A stretch of 64,000 bases of DNA from the NCBI RefSeq assembly GCF_030272615.1, contig NC_081412.1, positions 27,545,001 through 27,609,000 on the forward strand. The letters run 5' to 3'. Below the pieces are notes generated by a model. It did no database searches, was not told the DNA's origin, and worked only from the letters and a program-made list of their open reading frames with translations. Position numbers and translations under genes: made by a program. Numbering within the stretch: the stretch's first letter is position 1; each line of letters opens with the position of its first letter. This document shows positions 48,768-60,313 of this stretch, piece after piece. This DNA comes from Cryptomeria japonica. Lineage: Eukaryota > Streptophyta > Pinopsida > Cupressales > Cupressaceae.

Positions 48768-49970
48768 ATCTCCCCCTTTGGCATTGATGTTAACACTAAT
48801 CTTCACTCTACCCATTTGACAACAATGACAAAGGGGCCAGACAACCTGTAAAAATTTATCTACTTTTGAAATTGACTGCAATGTGTAACTGAGACACTTC
48901 TCCCCTTTTGGCTCAGACTATCTTTATCAGCAAATTCTCTATAGTCATTCTCTTGATCCTTAAGCAAATTGAGGCACATCTATTTTCGTTACATAGCAAT
49001 GAATGGAACTCTTCCAAATTTTGGTCATGACACATTTGCAGTACCTACTACCATTATGTTAACCCTATTCACTCGGCTAGAAACACATGTCACTTCCCCT
49101 GTGACAATTACACTGTACATGTGGTCAATAACACGGTGCTAACTTCAACAACACCACAACTTCTCCTCCTTTTGCAATAGAAGTGCCTGCTATCAATGTG
49201 CTAGCCCTTTCTAAGCAATAGTCTCCACTATTAATTTCTCATCCGCTACACATGCAATCTTTCTTTTATCCACTTGAGAAATGGTCTTCTCCTAGGACAA
49301 ATAACCTCTATGATCCATTTCCCTTCGAGCACACAAATATTCAAGGGTGAACAAGGATGTAATCAATAAGCTCCCCCTGAGCCAAAACACCTTTATGATT
49401 GTCTGCACCTATGTTGCCCATATGCTAGATGAATCATTATTACAATATAAAAAGCAGTGCCAATACTTCTTATAAAAATTGATTGTCTCCCCCCGAGACC
49501 TACAGCTGCCATGTTGAAACATCCTAAAACTTCTTCTTATCTAGTTTCTTCCATCTTCATTCTTGCTAACATGTTTTGCAACCATTTTACAGTGTGGACC
49601 ATTTGTAGGCTCTTGCAGTAGTAATCAACGTCACATATGTATATGTGCAACTACAACCAAATGCCATATCACAATAAATTGTAACTATTTGCCAACTAGG
49701 TATATGTTTCTTCATCACTTAATCACCACTAAGGCATATATTCTTTCAACTCAACCATTCTTAGCAGGCAAGCAAGTATTTTCTCTAGACCATAAATCAT
49801 TTGCCTCCACTTCATCATCATCAACTATAAAATCTGCCATCTTATCTTCTTCCCCCATGTCTTCTTTGTTTAAAAATGGTCTTCCTTATACTTGCATCAT
49901 CATGTCCTTGCACTAGTCCTTTTCAAAATTTGGGGGCAAAAGGTATGATCAATAAGTATCTCCCCCTAAG
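48768..49970 (-). other. Element 3 polypurine tract and repeated purine motifs
   Basis: The LTR-adjacent tract is the complement of ATCTCCCCCTTTGG (48768-48781). Further copies on the same strand: 48897-48912 (CTTCTCCCCTTTTGG), 49371 (CTCCCCCTGAG), 49486 (TCTCCCCCCGAG) and 49959 (TCTCCCCCTAAG). All lie in the pol-less stretch between gag and the 3' LTR. Confidence 0.7.
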
Positions 49971-50129
49971 ATCCTACATCTCCTTAAGCCTTAGAAGATG
50001 TCACATGTGCATTGAATGCATAGTGCCTGCCCATTACCATATTCTCTTATTTTGTTCTCCAAACTTGCTTGATCTCTCTTTATCTCTTACTTGCAATTCT
50101 TGGTGTAGCATTTACCATTTTCTTTATCC

Positions 50130-50838
50130 TGAAAACCCGTGATCTACAATGTTTTGCAGTGTGGCCAAATTTGTTGCAGTTGTAGCACACCATGTTCTTG
50201 CCAAATAGAGGAGTAGAGGGATATCTATTAAACTGATTTGTTATCCTTCTGCAAATCATGTCATTGTGACAAACTATAGATGGAATAAAAGAACTTCTTG
50301 ACCTTCTTGGAGCACTTTTGATTTTGTTTCATGCAAAACTTTGTCTCTGATATGTTCTACCAACTCTTCCATGCTGACCATAATTGTTATGCCTTGCGAT
50401 TTTGTTGGAAGAGAAAGTGGAAGGGCTGCTATATGACTGAAATGTTCTACTTCTACACTCATGACTCTTATGACCATCTTTATTACAATTGTAACATACA
50501 TCATTTACATTTCTTGGAGCAGCAAATGGACTCTTCCTATCATACATGGGAGCGAATCTATGCATGTTTCTACAGCTTGACATACTATGTCCATATGTAT
50601 TACATCTATGACAGACCATATTTCTATTTCTAGAGAATGCACCTTGATCATTCTTAGATCCCTTTTTACACTCACTTGCCCTATGTCTATATCCTTTGCA
50701 TGAAAAACAATAACTAAAGAAGGATGATTTATAACTTACAAATTTATTTTGCCAGTTGGATGGAGATCTTGTAGACTTGTTTGCATCATTCCTTCTTCCT
50801 TTGTTGTTGATCATGTGATGCTCATTTGTAGCAGACAT
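50130..50838 (-). pseudogene. Element 3 gag, C-terminal part with four zinc knuckles
   Basis: Frame open from 50838 to 50329 with three C-x2-C-x4-H-x4-C-type knuckles: CFSCKGYRHRASEC, CHRCNTYGHSMSSC and CYNCNKDGHKSHEC. After a break there is a fourth, CYNCNKFGHTAKHC, at about 50195-50160. The basic linkers (RRNDANKSTRSPSNWQNK) fit nucleic-acid binding. Most copia gags have one knuckle; several are typical of Sirevirus gags. All Cys and His positions are conserved in all four. Confidence 0.87.
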
Positions 50839-52100
50839 ATGTATTCATTTTCTCCTATTCTTAGTCTTGTGTGCAACAACATTGTTTGATCTTCTTCTAG
50901 CAAGAGGTCTTGTAGACTTTCTTGTGTTCTAATTTATGTTGTAGCAGTCTTCATTCAATTTTCTTTTTCATTTTAGATCAAAATTATTCTTTCTTGTTGC
51001 AGCAACATGCGTTTTCATGTTTTCAGATGTAGTAGTCAGATCTATTTTCTTACTTGGAGTATTCCTAACTAACAAAATTTATATCACTTTTTGATGATTC
51101 TCCATTGGTAGAGCATTGACTAGCATTACAGCCTAGACCAGTAGTATTCTTGTTGATTTTCTTCTTGCTCAACATCTTGTCCAATACCTCAGTGCTGCCT
51201 CCATATTTGATTCTCATATTAGTATTTCTCAAGCCCCATTGTTATCTTGGTTATTTCATCTTTTAGATTATGATACTCTTTACCTTTAGTCTCAACTTCC
51301 AACTCCATCTCTTCACATTTTTTATTCTTGACATCAAGATCTGATTTTATTTCTTCACACACACCTTTGGCTTCTTCAAGTTGAGTTGTCAATGTGTTGA
51401 TATTCTTCTTAGACTATTCAAGACATTTTCTCAGTAGACTACATTCTTCTTGGACTGATTTTTTGTAGAATTTATATTCTTTCCTAACATTTTGCATCTC
51501 TTCAAGGGCACTCACTAATTATCCTTCAAGAGCCACTTCAGTTTCAACTTCTTCTTCACCTTCTTCATCACTGCCAAATACATCTAGCATTCTGAATTGG
51601 TCTCTACTGTCACTCTTTGATGTTTTCTCTTCACTTTGTGTCTCTTGTGCCATAAATAGATGAGTTTCCTATTCATTTATATTGCAACACCTAAATGATC
51701 TTCTTTTATCATCTATACATCTATATGTTCCATTATTCTTCTTGATTCCACAATCTGATTCAGTGGTGCTAGGCTCATTTCCATAGAGTGTCTTCAGTTT
51801 GTCCTATATTCTCTTTGCAAACTTGCATCTCTTGACTTCTAAAGATATTGTATCAGATAATCCACCGAGAATATTCTTCATTGCTTCAACATTGCATTCA
51901 TATATTCTTTTTGCATCAAGATTAGTTGGGGAAAAAGTAGAAATAGAGTGTCCCTTTTTTAATGACATCCAAATATCATAACCTAAGGCAGACAGATAGA
52001 CTTCCATCTTGCAAATCCAAATAGAGTAGTTTGAACCATCAAACATAGGTATAGGGATTGACTCAAATTTAACTATTGTGCTCACACACCAGAAGCTACC
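50839..52100 (-). pseudogene. Element 3 gag, N-terminal and coiled-coil part
   Basis: The N-terminal domain reads IPMFDGSNYSIWICKMEVYL, SALGYDIWMSLKKG, ECNVEAMKNILGGLSD and EVKRCKFAKRI, then a stop at 51804. In continuing frame it has an acidic region (RMLDVFGSDEEGEEEVETE) and a heptad-rich Lys/Glu segment at about 51500-51220 (NTLTTQLEEAKGVCEEIK, KKCEEMELEVETKGKEY) predicted to be a coiled coil. Stops interrupt it. The start codon of the original gag was not identified with certainty. Confidence 0.8.
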
Positions 52101-52134
52101 CAAGTTGGAGAAAGCTTTACTACAAGGGAACGTA

Positions 52135-52148
52135 GGGATATGATACCA
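52135..52148 (-). other. Element 3 primer binding site
   Basis: Complement reads TGGTATCATATCCC. The first eight bases match the initiator-Met-tRNA end, then it diverges, by decay or use of another tRNA. Confidence 0.65.
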
Positions 52149-52419
52149 ATTGAAGGAACACAATGGACCACTGAGAGGGGGAGTGAATCAGTGGTAATCA
52201 ATAAAAACTTTAAGCTTCTAAAAAATATAAGCATTAATAGCTTTAATCACAAGACTATGAGTAGAGATATTAAACATATGAGAACATACACATAAGAAGC
52301 AACCCATAACACAAGTGCATACGAGAAAAACCCATGGTGGGGAAAAACCTCAGTGAGAAATGTTGCTGGAGTCTACTACTCCAATCCAACCTCACAGGTA
52401 AATCATTGAATACAATATT

Positions 52420-52575
52420 TATGGCACCAACCCCTGAAGATTATGGACACCAACCCAAAGAAGCACCGACCCTTACAATTTATGGGCACCTACTTGAAGG
52501 AGCACCAACCCCAGGTTTTAGGGCACCAGCCCAAGGAGCACCAACCCCTAGCTCTGAGCACCCACTCAAAGATTA
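52420..52575. repeat. Short GCACCAACCC tandem repeat in element 3 LTR
   Basis: GGCACCAACCCCTGA, GGACACCAACCCAAAG, AGCACCGACCCTTACA, GGCACCTACTTGAAG, AGCACCAACCCCAGG, GGCACCAGCCCAAGG and AGCACCAACCCCTAG follow one another at intervals of roughly 15-25 bases. Confidence 0.8.
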
Positions 52576-54030
52576 CAATGAGTATATATGAATATAGTTT
52601 AAGTACCTTCTAGCAAATGAGGTTTTGCAACACACAAATATTGTTCTCTTGAGATTGAACTGACTCGTTTCTGCTTTTTGATCTTGAGCTTCAATCTCAA
52701 CTCTCTCCTCTCCAACTATCTTTGCTCTTTGCTCTATGTCTTATGCTCAGATCACTTCTCCCTCTCAGACTACTCTTCTCTCAATATTCTGCTCCTACAA
52801 CTACTCTCTCTGCTCTGTTTCTGCAACTACATCTTCACTCTTTGCGACCACTTCTCTTTAGCTCACACAGTTACACTTAATGCGCACTCCACTTTTTTGA
52901 TCATAGACAACTATTATGATATGCTCTATATCCCTTAATATCCACACATCTTCTTACTACAGTTTCAACTGCATGTTCACACTGTTCTCTCACTGTGAGC
53001 CAACTACCCCAGTTAGATCACATTCACTCCCTTGCTCCACTCTTCACCATTGTATTTATCATCAACACCTGCACAAGGTCGGTCTAATATTAACTCATCA
53101 CAAATCAGACAAGATTTGTTTGCCTCGTTATCATACATCTGATCTACACACATTCCTATGCAGCATACATATCGTCCATTCAGTCGGTTTGCATTCTCCT
53201 AGTTGGCAATTCAAGTTCCAAGACTTGTCAACCTGTATCCTTCATAAACTTTGAACTTGAGTCGTTGATTTGATGGATTCAACTAGAAATACTTGATCTC
53301 AGCTGTCATTGTGGTGGATCTGTGTGCCACATCACCATACACCTCAACCAGAACATTAGACCACTCTTTGTCAGTTCTGCCACTTGTCCTCATAGCTCTA
53401 CCAACTCAGCTACCTTATCTACTCCTGTTGAATCACATCAAATTGCCTCTTCATTCGGTTAGCTTTGTATCTACAATATTTCCCTCCAAATTTGATCTCC
53501 TCACTTGTATATAAGATCTAATTTTCTGCTTGTTGATCATCTTGAGCCATGCACCCATCTGCTACTGGATCACCATTAATAAAATCATCATGCTCTATTG
53601 ACCTACCCTTAAATAATCGACAATAATCTCCACCGTCATCTACTTCTGCATATTCGATTTGCTGTGACCATCAAGGAGCCACATGTCTTCATTATCTTTG
53701 TTCAGATCATTTTGCCTATCGACATGTAGACATCTTCTTATTCAGAGTCCAAATCACTTGGTCAATCCTGGTCAATCATCCACATGGACCTCTGAGTCTA
53801 TTGGCTTGTAGACATGGCTGCAAAGTTGGTCACAATCTTCAATTATGTTGGTAAAATACCCTTTCATCTTTCCAACAAGTGTCCTCTGATTTGCTTCGTA
53901 CATGTCACATCGTCAGGTCAAACTTGGTCAACGCCCATGCAGACTATCGGGTTGCTCCGATCCATTGAACTCCATATTGTGACTATCCCTCATGTTATGC
54001 ATATCGCATGTATGTCTGCCTATTCTACCC

Positions 54031-55006
54031 ATACAGGATAAGCTTTTGTTTGTTCTCAAGAAGCCTTCATCTTTCTTTGTTAGCCCACACCACATTAGCA
54101 TAGTCTGTTAACCCACGCAGGATAAGCCTTTGTGTTTTTCCTTATTTCTTTCTTATCCCACGACCTTCTCCTTTTCATCGTGGGAACACGTGGGATAAGC
54201 TTTGTCTTCCCTTGACAAGCATCTTCTTCTTCTATATTATCCCGCACAATATTTTGTGTGCCTCTTAACCTACGTGAGATAAGGTTTTCCTCCTTTGGAT
54301 TTGATTTTCCTTATCCCGCGAGTCTCTTCTCATCCCTACTTGGTCACGCGGGATAAGAAGACCCTTCAATGCCTACTTTGCCTTTCCTTATCCTGCAGGC
54401 TTCTTCACATCCCATATTGGTCATCCAAGATAAGCAGGACCTTCACTTCCTTTTGTTTTCTTATCCCGCAGGCTCACTGACATCATCCTCGTCTCGTGCA
54501 GGATAAGCGCTTCAAGAGATCATCCTTTGATTTCTTATCCTATGAAATGCATCTCTCTTCAAGTTTGCACGACGTGGGATAACAAGATATTTTCCCTTGT
54601 TTATTATCCTGCATGACATTTTATGAGCATCTTAACTTGTGTGGGATAAGGGAATCTGCAATCTTCCCTTGAGTTTCTTATCCCACGTGACTTTTTTTGG
54701 TCACTTTTGATGGCACAATGTAAGAGAGACCACCTTGTTCATCGAACATAAGTTATCTCGCGTGACATTTGTTGGTCACTTTTGATACCACAAGATAAGA
54801 GGGACCGCCTTGTTCATCAAACATAAGTTATCCCATGTGACAAGCACATGACCTTTTCCACAATGCTCAACCAACATGTTGCGGGATAAGAAGAAATGTC
54901 ATGTGCACCTCACAGGTGTTATCTCACAAGGTCAACACTCTCTCTCAGGAATGCCATGGGATAAGAGGATAGCCCGCTTGATCCATCAACAATGTTATCC
55001 AATGGG
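54031..55006. repeat. Alternating GGATAA/TTATCC array, copy in 5' LTR
   Basis: About 26 sites (three degenerate) alternate strictly between the GGATAA and TTATCC orientations, averaging about 38 bases apart. The best preserved pair, TTATCCCGCGAG near 54313 and CACGCGGGATAAG near 54345, forms an 11-base inverted repeat. Every adjacent pair is an inverted repeat of at least 6 bases. The flanking arms are CpG-rich and vary mostly by C-to-T or G-to-A. Confidence 0.93.
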
Positions 55007-55683
55007 GTCTCTTCCCTAGTGCACATGAACACAACATATAACCCACATATACACATGAGCCAAATAACTATTGCCACGTGGAAATCAACTCGGTGACTAT
55101 TGCCGACATGATTGACATGGGAAGAAAATGAATCTGGTCGAAACCCCTGCAGCATAACACGATGTGTTATGCGCGACTATTGTCTGCATCACTATAACCT
55201 CCAAGCCAAACGACCACATATCATAATTAACATAACCATCGACATAGTGGGAATATGTCATTCTGCCTTCAATAGCTACTCCAATATACATCATCGGTCT
55301 CCTGGTCGGTAGAGCTATTCCGATACAACTTCAAGCAAAATTGTGATGCAACTTCCAGATCGGCCAAAGTTATACCGATTAAATCACCTGAGCATCTTTA
55401 GGACATCCAACATGAACTTCATAAACACAACATATGGCATTGTGAGAGTCTGCAACAAAATCGTCTTCTTCAACAATTGGATCCATCAACTTGATCACTG
55501 TGATCTTTGCAAGTCTCTCCAACTCATGACATCAATCAACCTGATCTCAACAAATCTTCTACTTAATCTGCAACTTGCAAGTTGACCTGCCTGGTTGATA
55601 TCAATGGAACTCTTCTGCAACTTCATCAAATCAGCCTTGCACACACACACATGTTGACATCATTGACAACTATAATGCCAACA

Positions 55684-56810
55684 ATTGTTAGATGTATTCT
55701 TTGATATATATGATATGTCAGTGTTTCATGTTTTGGTTGATGTAGGTACAAGGCATCAACTCCACCTAGCTTCACAGGTGTAAGCATGTGTAAACAATCC
55801 CCGACGGTGGTACATGGAGATAACATCAAGACCTAAATTGACCTAACCTTAGCCATTTTCCCGAACCAGGGAAATAACCTTGGTCTTCATTTTACCTGCT
55901 TGGATTGCCATTAAGGCAATGTCTATATTCCTAAGTCAGATAACTTGGTTGCATGGTGTTTGATGTTTTAATTTTGGCAATGTTTTTATGCATTTATGTG
56001 TTATATTTTTAATAATATTTATGGTGTGAGTAATATCATTTATGGTGTAAATATTTATGATTATTATTATTTTATTATTTTCATTATTAATATTATCTGA
56101 TTTAATTGGTTATAAAATATTATTTTAATTTCCCTACTATGTAATTGTGAGCATAACTAATATGTATTAATGCATTTATGATGATGGGGTAATTAATAAA
56201 TAATGATTTTCACCTATGTAATTGCATATGGGTGGTGGTAAATAATATTTATTGATTATTAATTCATTTGATGGGAGTTGGTTGAAATGAGAATTAATTA
56301 ATTGAATGATTTATTTAATAACCTTACGTTTTGTATAGTTTTTGGTTGTTTGGTGGTTGTGTTTCCGATACAAGTTTTTGGAAGGGAATTATTATTTTTG
56401 GTTCTTTAATTTTTGGGAGGGAGTTGTGCAAATTTTGAGTGGAGTTTATCACAGGAAGATTGAAGTGATTTTGAGAGGATTTTGGAAGGAATTTCTTGCA
56501 TTCTTGAGTGGATTTTTGGAGGTCTTTGGTGATTAGTTTTGTGTGATGGATTGCGGATTGGCTGGAGTTTTTTATTACTGAAACTTTCTTATTTTCTAGT
56601 TGGAATTTTCTGCCATTTATGGGAGTGTTGTTGTAAAATCTTCTCCTTCTTTCTCCCTTTTTTTAGGACTTGTGGTAGGGTTTATTACCCTCTTTGTTTG
56701 ATATTTGTATGTTATTTGATTTTCTATGTTTGAAATGGAAAAATCTTGTGTTTATTACCTTTCTTTTCAATCCAGAAATGGTTTTAATTTCTGGTTATGA
56801 ATGTGAAGTT
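55684..56810. other. Intergenic DNA between elements 3 and 4, no gene seen
   Basis: AT-rich and G+T-biased on the plus strand. Two short T/G-rich open frames at 56342-56733 have no motif. Confidence 0.5.
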
Positions 56811-58307
56811 TGATGAATAATGATGAACAGTAAGTACCAAGCCGGTACTGAGATAGGGGGGGTGAATCAGTACAGACAAAAACTTCCCCATAGCTGGTTT
56901 GATTGCAGAGTCTACACTTAACTAGTAAATAGTAACACCGGTCTAAGTCAAGGCACTACTGGTTACACACATTGAGAGTATGAATGACATAAATCGATAA
57001 ACACTTAGATCTCTACACAATCTAATATCTCATTTCCACTTCACCCTTATGCATAAACAAGTAATATATCATTGGAAATATAATGATTTCCGACTCAACA
57101 TGCTTTACCACTTGACATAAAAAATCAAAGCATCACACATGACACACTGATTTTTCACGTGGAAACCCAACTGGGAAAAACCATGGTGGGGATGAATACC
57201 CACAAGTTGTTCTTTGAACTCTTTTGAAGTTCACTCTGTTAGGAGCCTAGTCCGATTAAAGACTTTTAGAATAGGTTCTACTAGGAACCGATCTTGCTAG
57301 GGATCACCTAGGTAAGGGATGGCTAAATACCTAGTTAAAGGTTAGAACCCTGTTAAAGGTTACCTCGCAAGAGGATTTGAAGAACTCATTGAATTGAGTT
57401 ACCCTGTTAAAGGATTTACACAAAAGCCTATTAAAGCTACCCGGTTAAGGGATTTTCCAACTGCTGAAATGGTTAGAAGTCAATAGGTAATACACTGATA
57501 TGTTAACAACACTTAATGCCAAGGCAGATCCACTTTAGCTCCTTTGCTTCTGCAATCACACTTTGCAAGTATCAACACACTTCTCCGGTCTGGTAAGAAT
57601 CAAATATCTCTTCACTTGGATACACACATAACATTTGCCAACAACTTCAAAATGAAAAACATCAACGACCTTATAGGAAACAGATAGGTCGGTAGCATAA
57701 ACCCTAAATCCTAAACATTTAGGTTTAATAATTCAGTCGGTTTGATCCTAACCGTTAATCATACTACTTTGAATACAACAGTCTTGAACAGATCTCAAGA
57801 CGTTCTCCAATGTTCATTCTTTGCCGCTTCAAGAAGCTGGTAACCCATCACGTGCTCTCCATCGTTTACAGAGACTTCGCACATTCCCGAGGTAGATATG
57901 ATCTATCTTCTTCATGTAAGATCCTCAAGGAAATCCTTCATGCGCACAAGGATGATGTGGCAACACAATCTGGTCTTCATTACAATGCTAACTCATCACA
58001 AGATGTCATTGGTTGAATCACACAGGCAATGCATCAACTGGAAACCCTGAAGTTGAGACTACCAACCGGTAGTCATGCCAAATGAAACCCCGATACAAAA
58101 CTTCCATATACCGGTTCTCATTCCAACATACTGATTCACCTTGAACAAACATACCACTTCACTTTTTCACATATACTGGTTTACATCGTCATACCGGTTC
58201 TCTTGCTAGTTAGCTTACTACAATATACCCATTCATACTTCAGCATATTAACATCAATGACAACATACAATATCATCATGTCATCATGCTCTGCACATAT
58301 GCCAACA
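56811..58307 (-). repeat. Element 4 3' LTR (1,497 bp)
   Basis: Runs from TGATGAATAATGATGAAC to GCCAACA on the plus strand; collinear with 62716-64000. It carries the G-run motif (56847-56873) and the cgtggaaaccc/gggaaaaacc block (57158-57185), and is rich in ACCGGT words. Confidence 0.93.
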
Positions 58308-58475
58308 ATCTCCCCCTTTGGCATTGATGGAAATATACAAAGATATCAATTTGCTTTGCATCTTCTTCTCCCCAATACTGTAGAGATCTTCTCTGCTTCA
58401 CATCTTCTCCCCCTTTAACAACAATGCCAAAGTGGAGGCACATACATCTATGTTCCATTATGCTGCTCCCCCTAA
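58308..58475 (-). other. Element 4 polypurine tract and repeated purine motifs
   Basis: LTR-adjacent ATCTCCCCCTTTGGC (58309-58322), then CTTCTCCCC (58364), CTTCTCCCCCTTTAAC (58404) and GCTCCCCCTAAGG (58464), all read on the plus strand. Confidence 0.75.
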
Positions 58476-58552
58476 GGAGTAGCATCCTTCAACACACCAA
58501 TCCTGAAAAAGATTTATCAATGCAGAACCTGGTTGATGTGGAGCACACACCT

Positions 58553-60037
58553 TTAGTTCACCTCTTGAAGGGGCAGCACCCCTAATTCACCTCTCAAATA
58601 GGTAAAGGTAGTCTTCGGTAGAGGCTTGGTGAATATGTCTGCTAACTGCTCCTTGTTGGAAACATGTTCCAATACAACCTCTTTATTCTGAACCTTCTCC
58701 CTTAAGAAATGATACTTGAGCTCGAAGTGCTTGGTTCTAGCATGTAAAACCGGATTCTTGGAAATGTTAATTGCACTTGTGTTGTCACAAAATATACTTA
58801 CCGGTTCAGATACAAGAACTTTGAAGCCACTTAATACATGCTTCATCCAGATTGTCTGGGTGCAGTTCATAAATGCTGCAACATATTCCGCTTCTGCTGT
58901 AGACTTAGAGATACAACTTTGCTTCTTACTCATCCATGAGACTAGTCTACCACCAAGAAAGAATGCACCACTAGTTGTGCTCTTCCGATCATCCACATTA
59001 CCAGCCCAATCAACATCTGTAAACACTCTGAGGTTGAAATCATTATTGTATGGATACCACAATCCATAGTCAATAGTTCCCTTCAGATATCTAAGAATCC
59101 GCTTGACTGCTATCAAGTGGGATTCTCTTGGACTATTCTGGAACCGTGTAGTAATGCCTATTGCATGTGCAATGTCTGGTCTTCTATGTACTACATAGTG
59201 CAACTTACCAATCATTGATTGGTATTCCTTCTCATTCACCAACACTGAGTCATCCTCTTTTGATAATTTACAACCGGTCACCATCAGTGTACCAACCGAT
59301 TTGCTGTCTTCCATGCCAAAGGTCTTCAACACCTCTTTGACATACTTGGACTGAGTGATAAAGATTCCATCTTTCATTTGTTGAATCTGTAGTCCAATGA
59401 AGAACTTAATCTCCCCTATAAGTGACATCTCAAATTCCTTCTTCATCTCATTTGCAAAATCATGACTCATTTTGTTATCTCCACCAAAAATTATGTCATC
59501 AACAAATACCTCACAAATCAGAATCTGATCTCCTTCCGAATTCAAATAGATATTGCTATCTTCACTTGTTCTTTCAAATCCAATTTTCACAAGATGGGAG
59601 TGTAAACGTTCATACCATGCTCTAGGTACCTGCTTCAATCCATACAGGGCTTTATGTAGCCTACACACCATGTCACTATCTTTTGATAGGGCAAACCCAT
59701 CTGGTTTCTCTATATACACCTCCTCTTCAAGTATTCCATTCAGAAATGTAGATTCTGCATCCATTTGATATACTTTGAATCCCTTGAAAGTTGCATATGC
59801 AAGAAGCATACGAACTCCTTCCAATCTGGCTATTGGAGCAAAGGTTTCTCCATAGTCTTCTCCTTCTTCTTGGGCATATCCTTTACACACCAGTCTGGCT
59901 TTGTTTCTTACCACTATGCCATCTTCATTCAGCTTATTTCTAAAAACCCATTTGGCACCTATGACATTTTTATGCTCAGGTCTGGGTACCAAAGACCATG
60001 TACCATTCTTTTCTATCTGGTCAAGTTCCTTTTCCAT
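58553..60037 (-). CDS. Element 4 reverse transcriptase-RNase H (494 residues open)
   Basis: The longest open frame in the window. Reverse transcriptase: GTWSLVPRPEHKNVIGAKWV, RLVCKGYAQEEGEDY, ETFAPIARLEGVR, VYQMDAESTFLNGILEEEVY, HKALYGLKQVPRAWYERL and CEVFVDDIIFGG (FVDD catalytic box). Connection: MIGKLHYVVHRRPDIAHAIG and RILRYLKGT. RNase H: FTDVDWAGNVDDRKST, KSTAEAEYVA, IFCDNTSAINISKNP, HARTKHFELKYHFLREKV and FTKPLPKTTF. Every catalytic Asp/Glu is present. It has no start of its own: it is part of a polyprotein and is preceded by an in-frame TAG (about 60051) where relatives have Trp, so the true reading continued from upstream pol. Confidence 0.92.
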   Translation of the reverse strand: MEKELDQIEKNGTWSLVPRPEHKNVIGAKWVFRNKLNEDGIVVRNKARLVCKGYAQEEGEDYGETFAPIARLEGVRMLLAYATFKGFKVYQMDAESTFLNGILEEEVYIEKPDGFALSKDSDMVCRLHKALYGLKQVPRAWYERLHSHLVKIGFERTSEDSNIYLNSEGDQILICEVFVDDIIFGGDNKMSHDFANEMKKEFEMSLIGEIKFFIGLQIQQMKDGIFITQSKYVKEVLKTFGMEDSKSVGTLMVTGCKLSKEDDSVLVNEKEYQSMIGKLHYVVHRRPDIAHAIGITTRFQNSPRESHLIAVKRILRYLKGTIDYGLWYPYNNDFNLRVFTDVDWAGNVDDRKSTTSGAFFLGGRLVSWMSKKQSCISKSTAEAEYVAAFMNCTQTIWMKHVLSGFKVLVSEPVSIFCDNTSAINISKNPVLHARTKHFELKYHFLREKVQNKEVVLEHVSNKEQLADIFTKPLPKTTFTYLRGELGVLPLQEVN

Positions 60038-60313
60038 TGCCTTGATCTAGTCATCATCTTTATGTGCCTCTTTAAATGTTTTAGGCTCAAATTTAGAGAT
60101 CATGCAAGAGTTTTCTCTGACCTTTCTTCTTGTAAGAATTCCTGCATCCTTGTCTCGTATGATATGCTTTGGATCATGATTCAACTCTACATACCTAGGA
60201 ATGATCTTAGTTGTTTCCTCTTGCTTTTCTTCTTCATCCTCATCTTCATTAGCATCATCATCTATCGGTGTAGGAGCACTGTTACTGGTGCTAAGTTGTT
60301 TTGCAACCAGTTC
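60038..60313 (-). pseudogene. Element 4 pol linker
   Basis: In the same frame as the reverse transcriptase. Acidic stretch (DDDANEDEDEEEKQEE), PRYVELNHDPKHIIRD, ILTRRKVRENSCMISKFEP, ending DDD before the TAG. It begins after a TAG at 60314-60316 that stands in for Gln. Confidence 0.8.

Larger units (their letters stand above)
46185..55683 (-). mobile_element. Element 3: gag-only LTR retrotransposon with very long LTRs (TR-GAG type)
   Basis: Two long direct repeats (46185-48766 and 52151-55683) flank 3.4 kb of internal sequence. It has a tRNA-type primer binding site start (TGGTATCATATCCC, 52148-52135) and an extended polypurine tract (48768-48790). The internal part codes for a gag with four zinc knuckles and then about 1.36 kb with no protease, integrase, reverse transcriptase or RNase H motif in any minus-strand frame. 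LTRs plus gag without pol is the layout of TR-GAG elements described in plants, which would need pol from relatives. The gag and polypurine tract point to the Sirevirus lineage. The outer about 1 kb of the 3' LTR is missing. Confidence 0.8.
52151..55683 (-). repeat. Element 3 5' LTR, complete (3.53 kb)
   Basis: Runs from TGAAGGAACAC to GCCAACA on the plus strand. It contains the G-run motif (52169-52194), the gagaaaaaccc/ggggaaaaacc block (52323-52350), a GGAGCACCAACCCC-type short tandem repeat (52420-52575) and the alternating array (54031-55006). On the element's own strand the array lies about 0.7-1.65 kb from the LTR start, which should be U3. Confidence 0.9.

Noticed and set aside
56342-56733. 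Two short Phe/Trp-rich plus-strand frames
   Set aside because: T/G-rich low complexity with no recognisable motif and no second copy.
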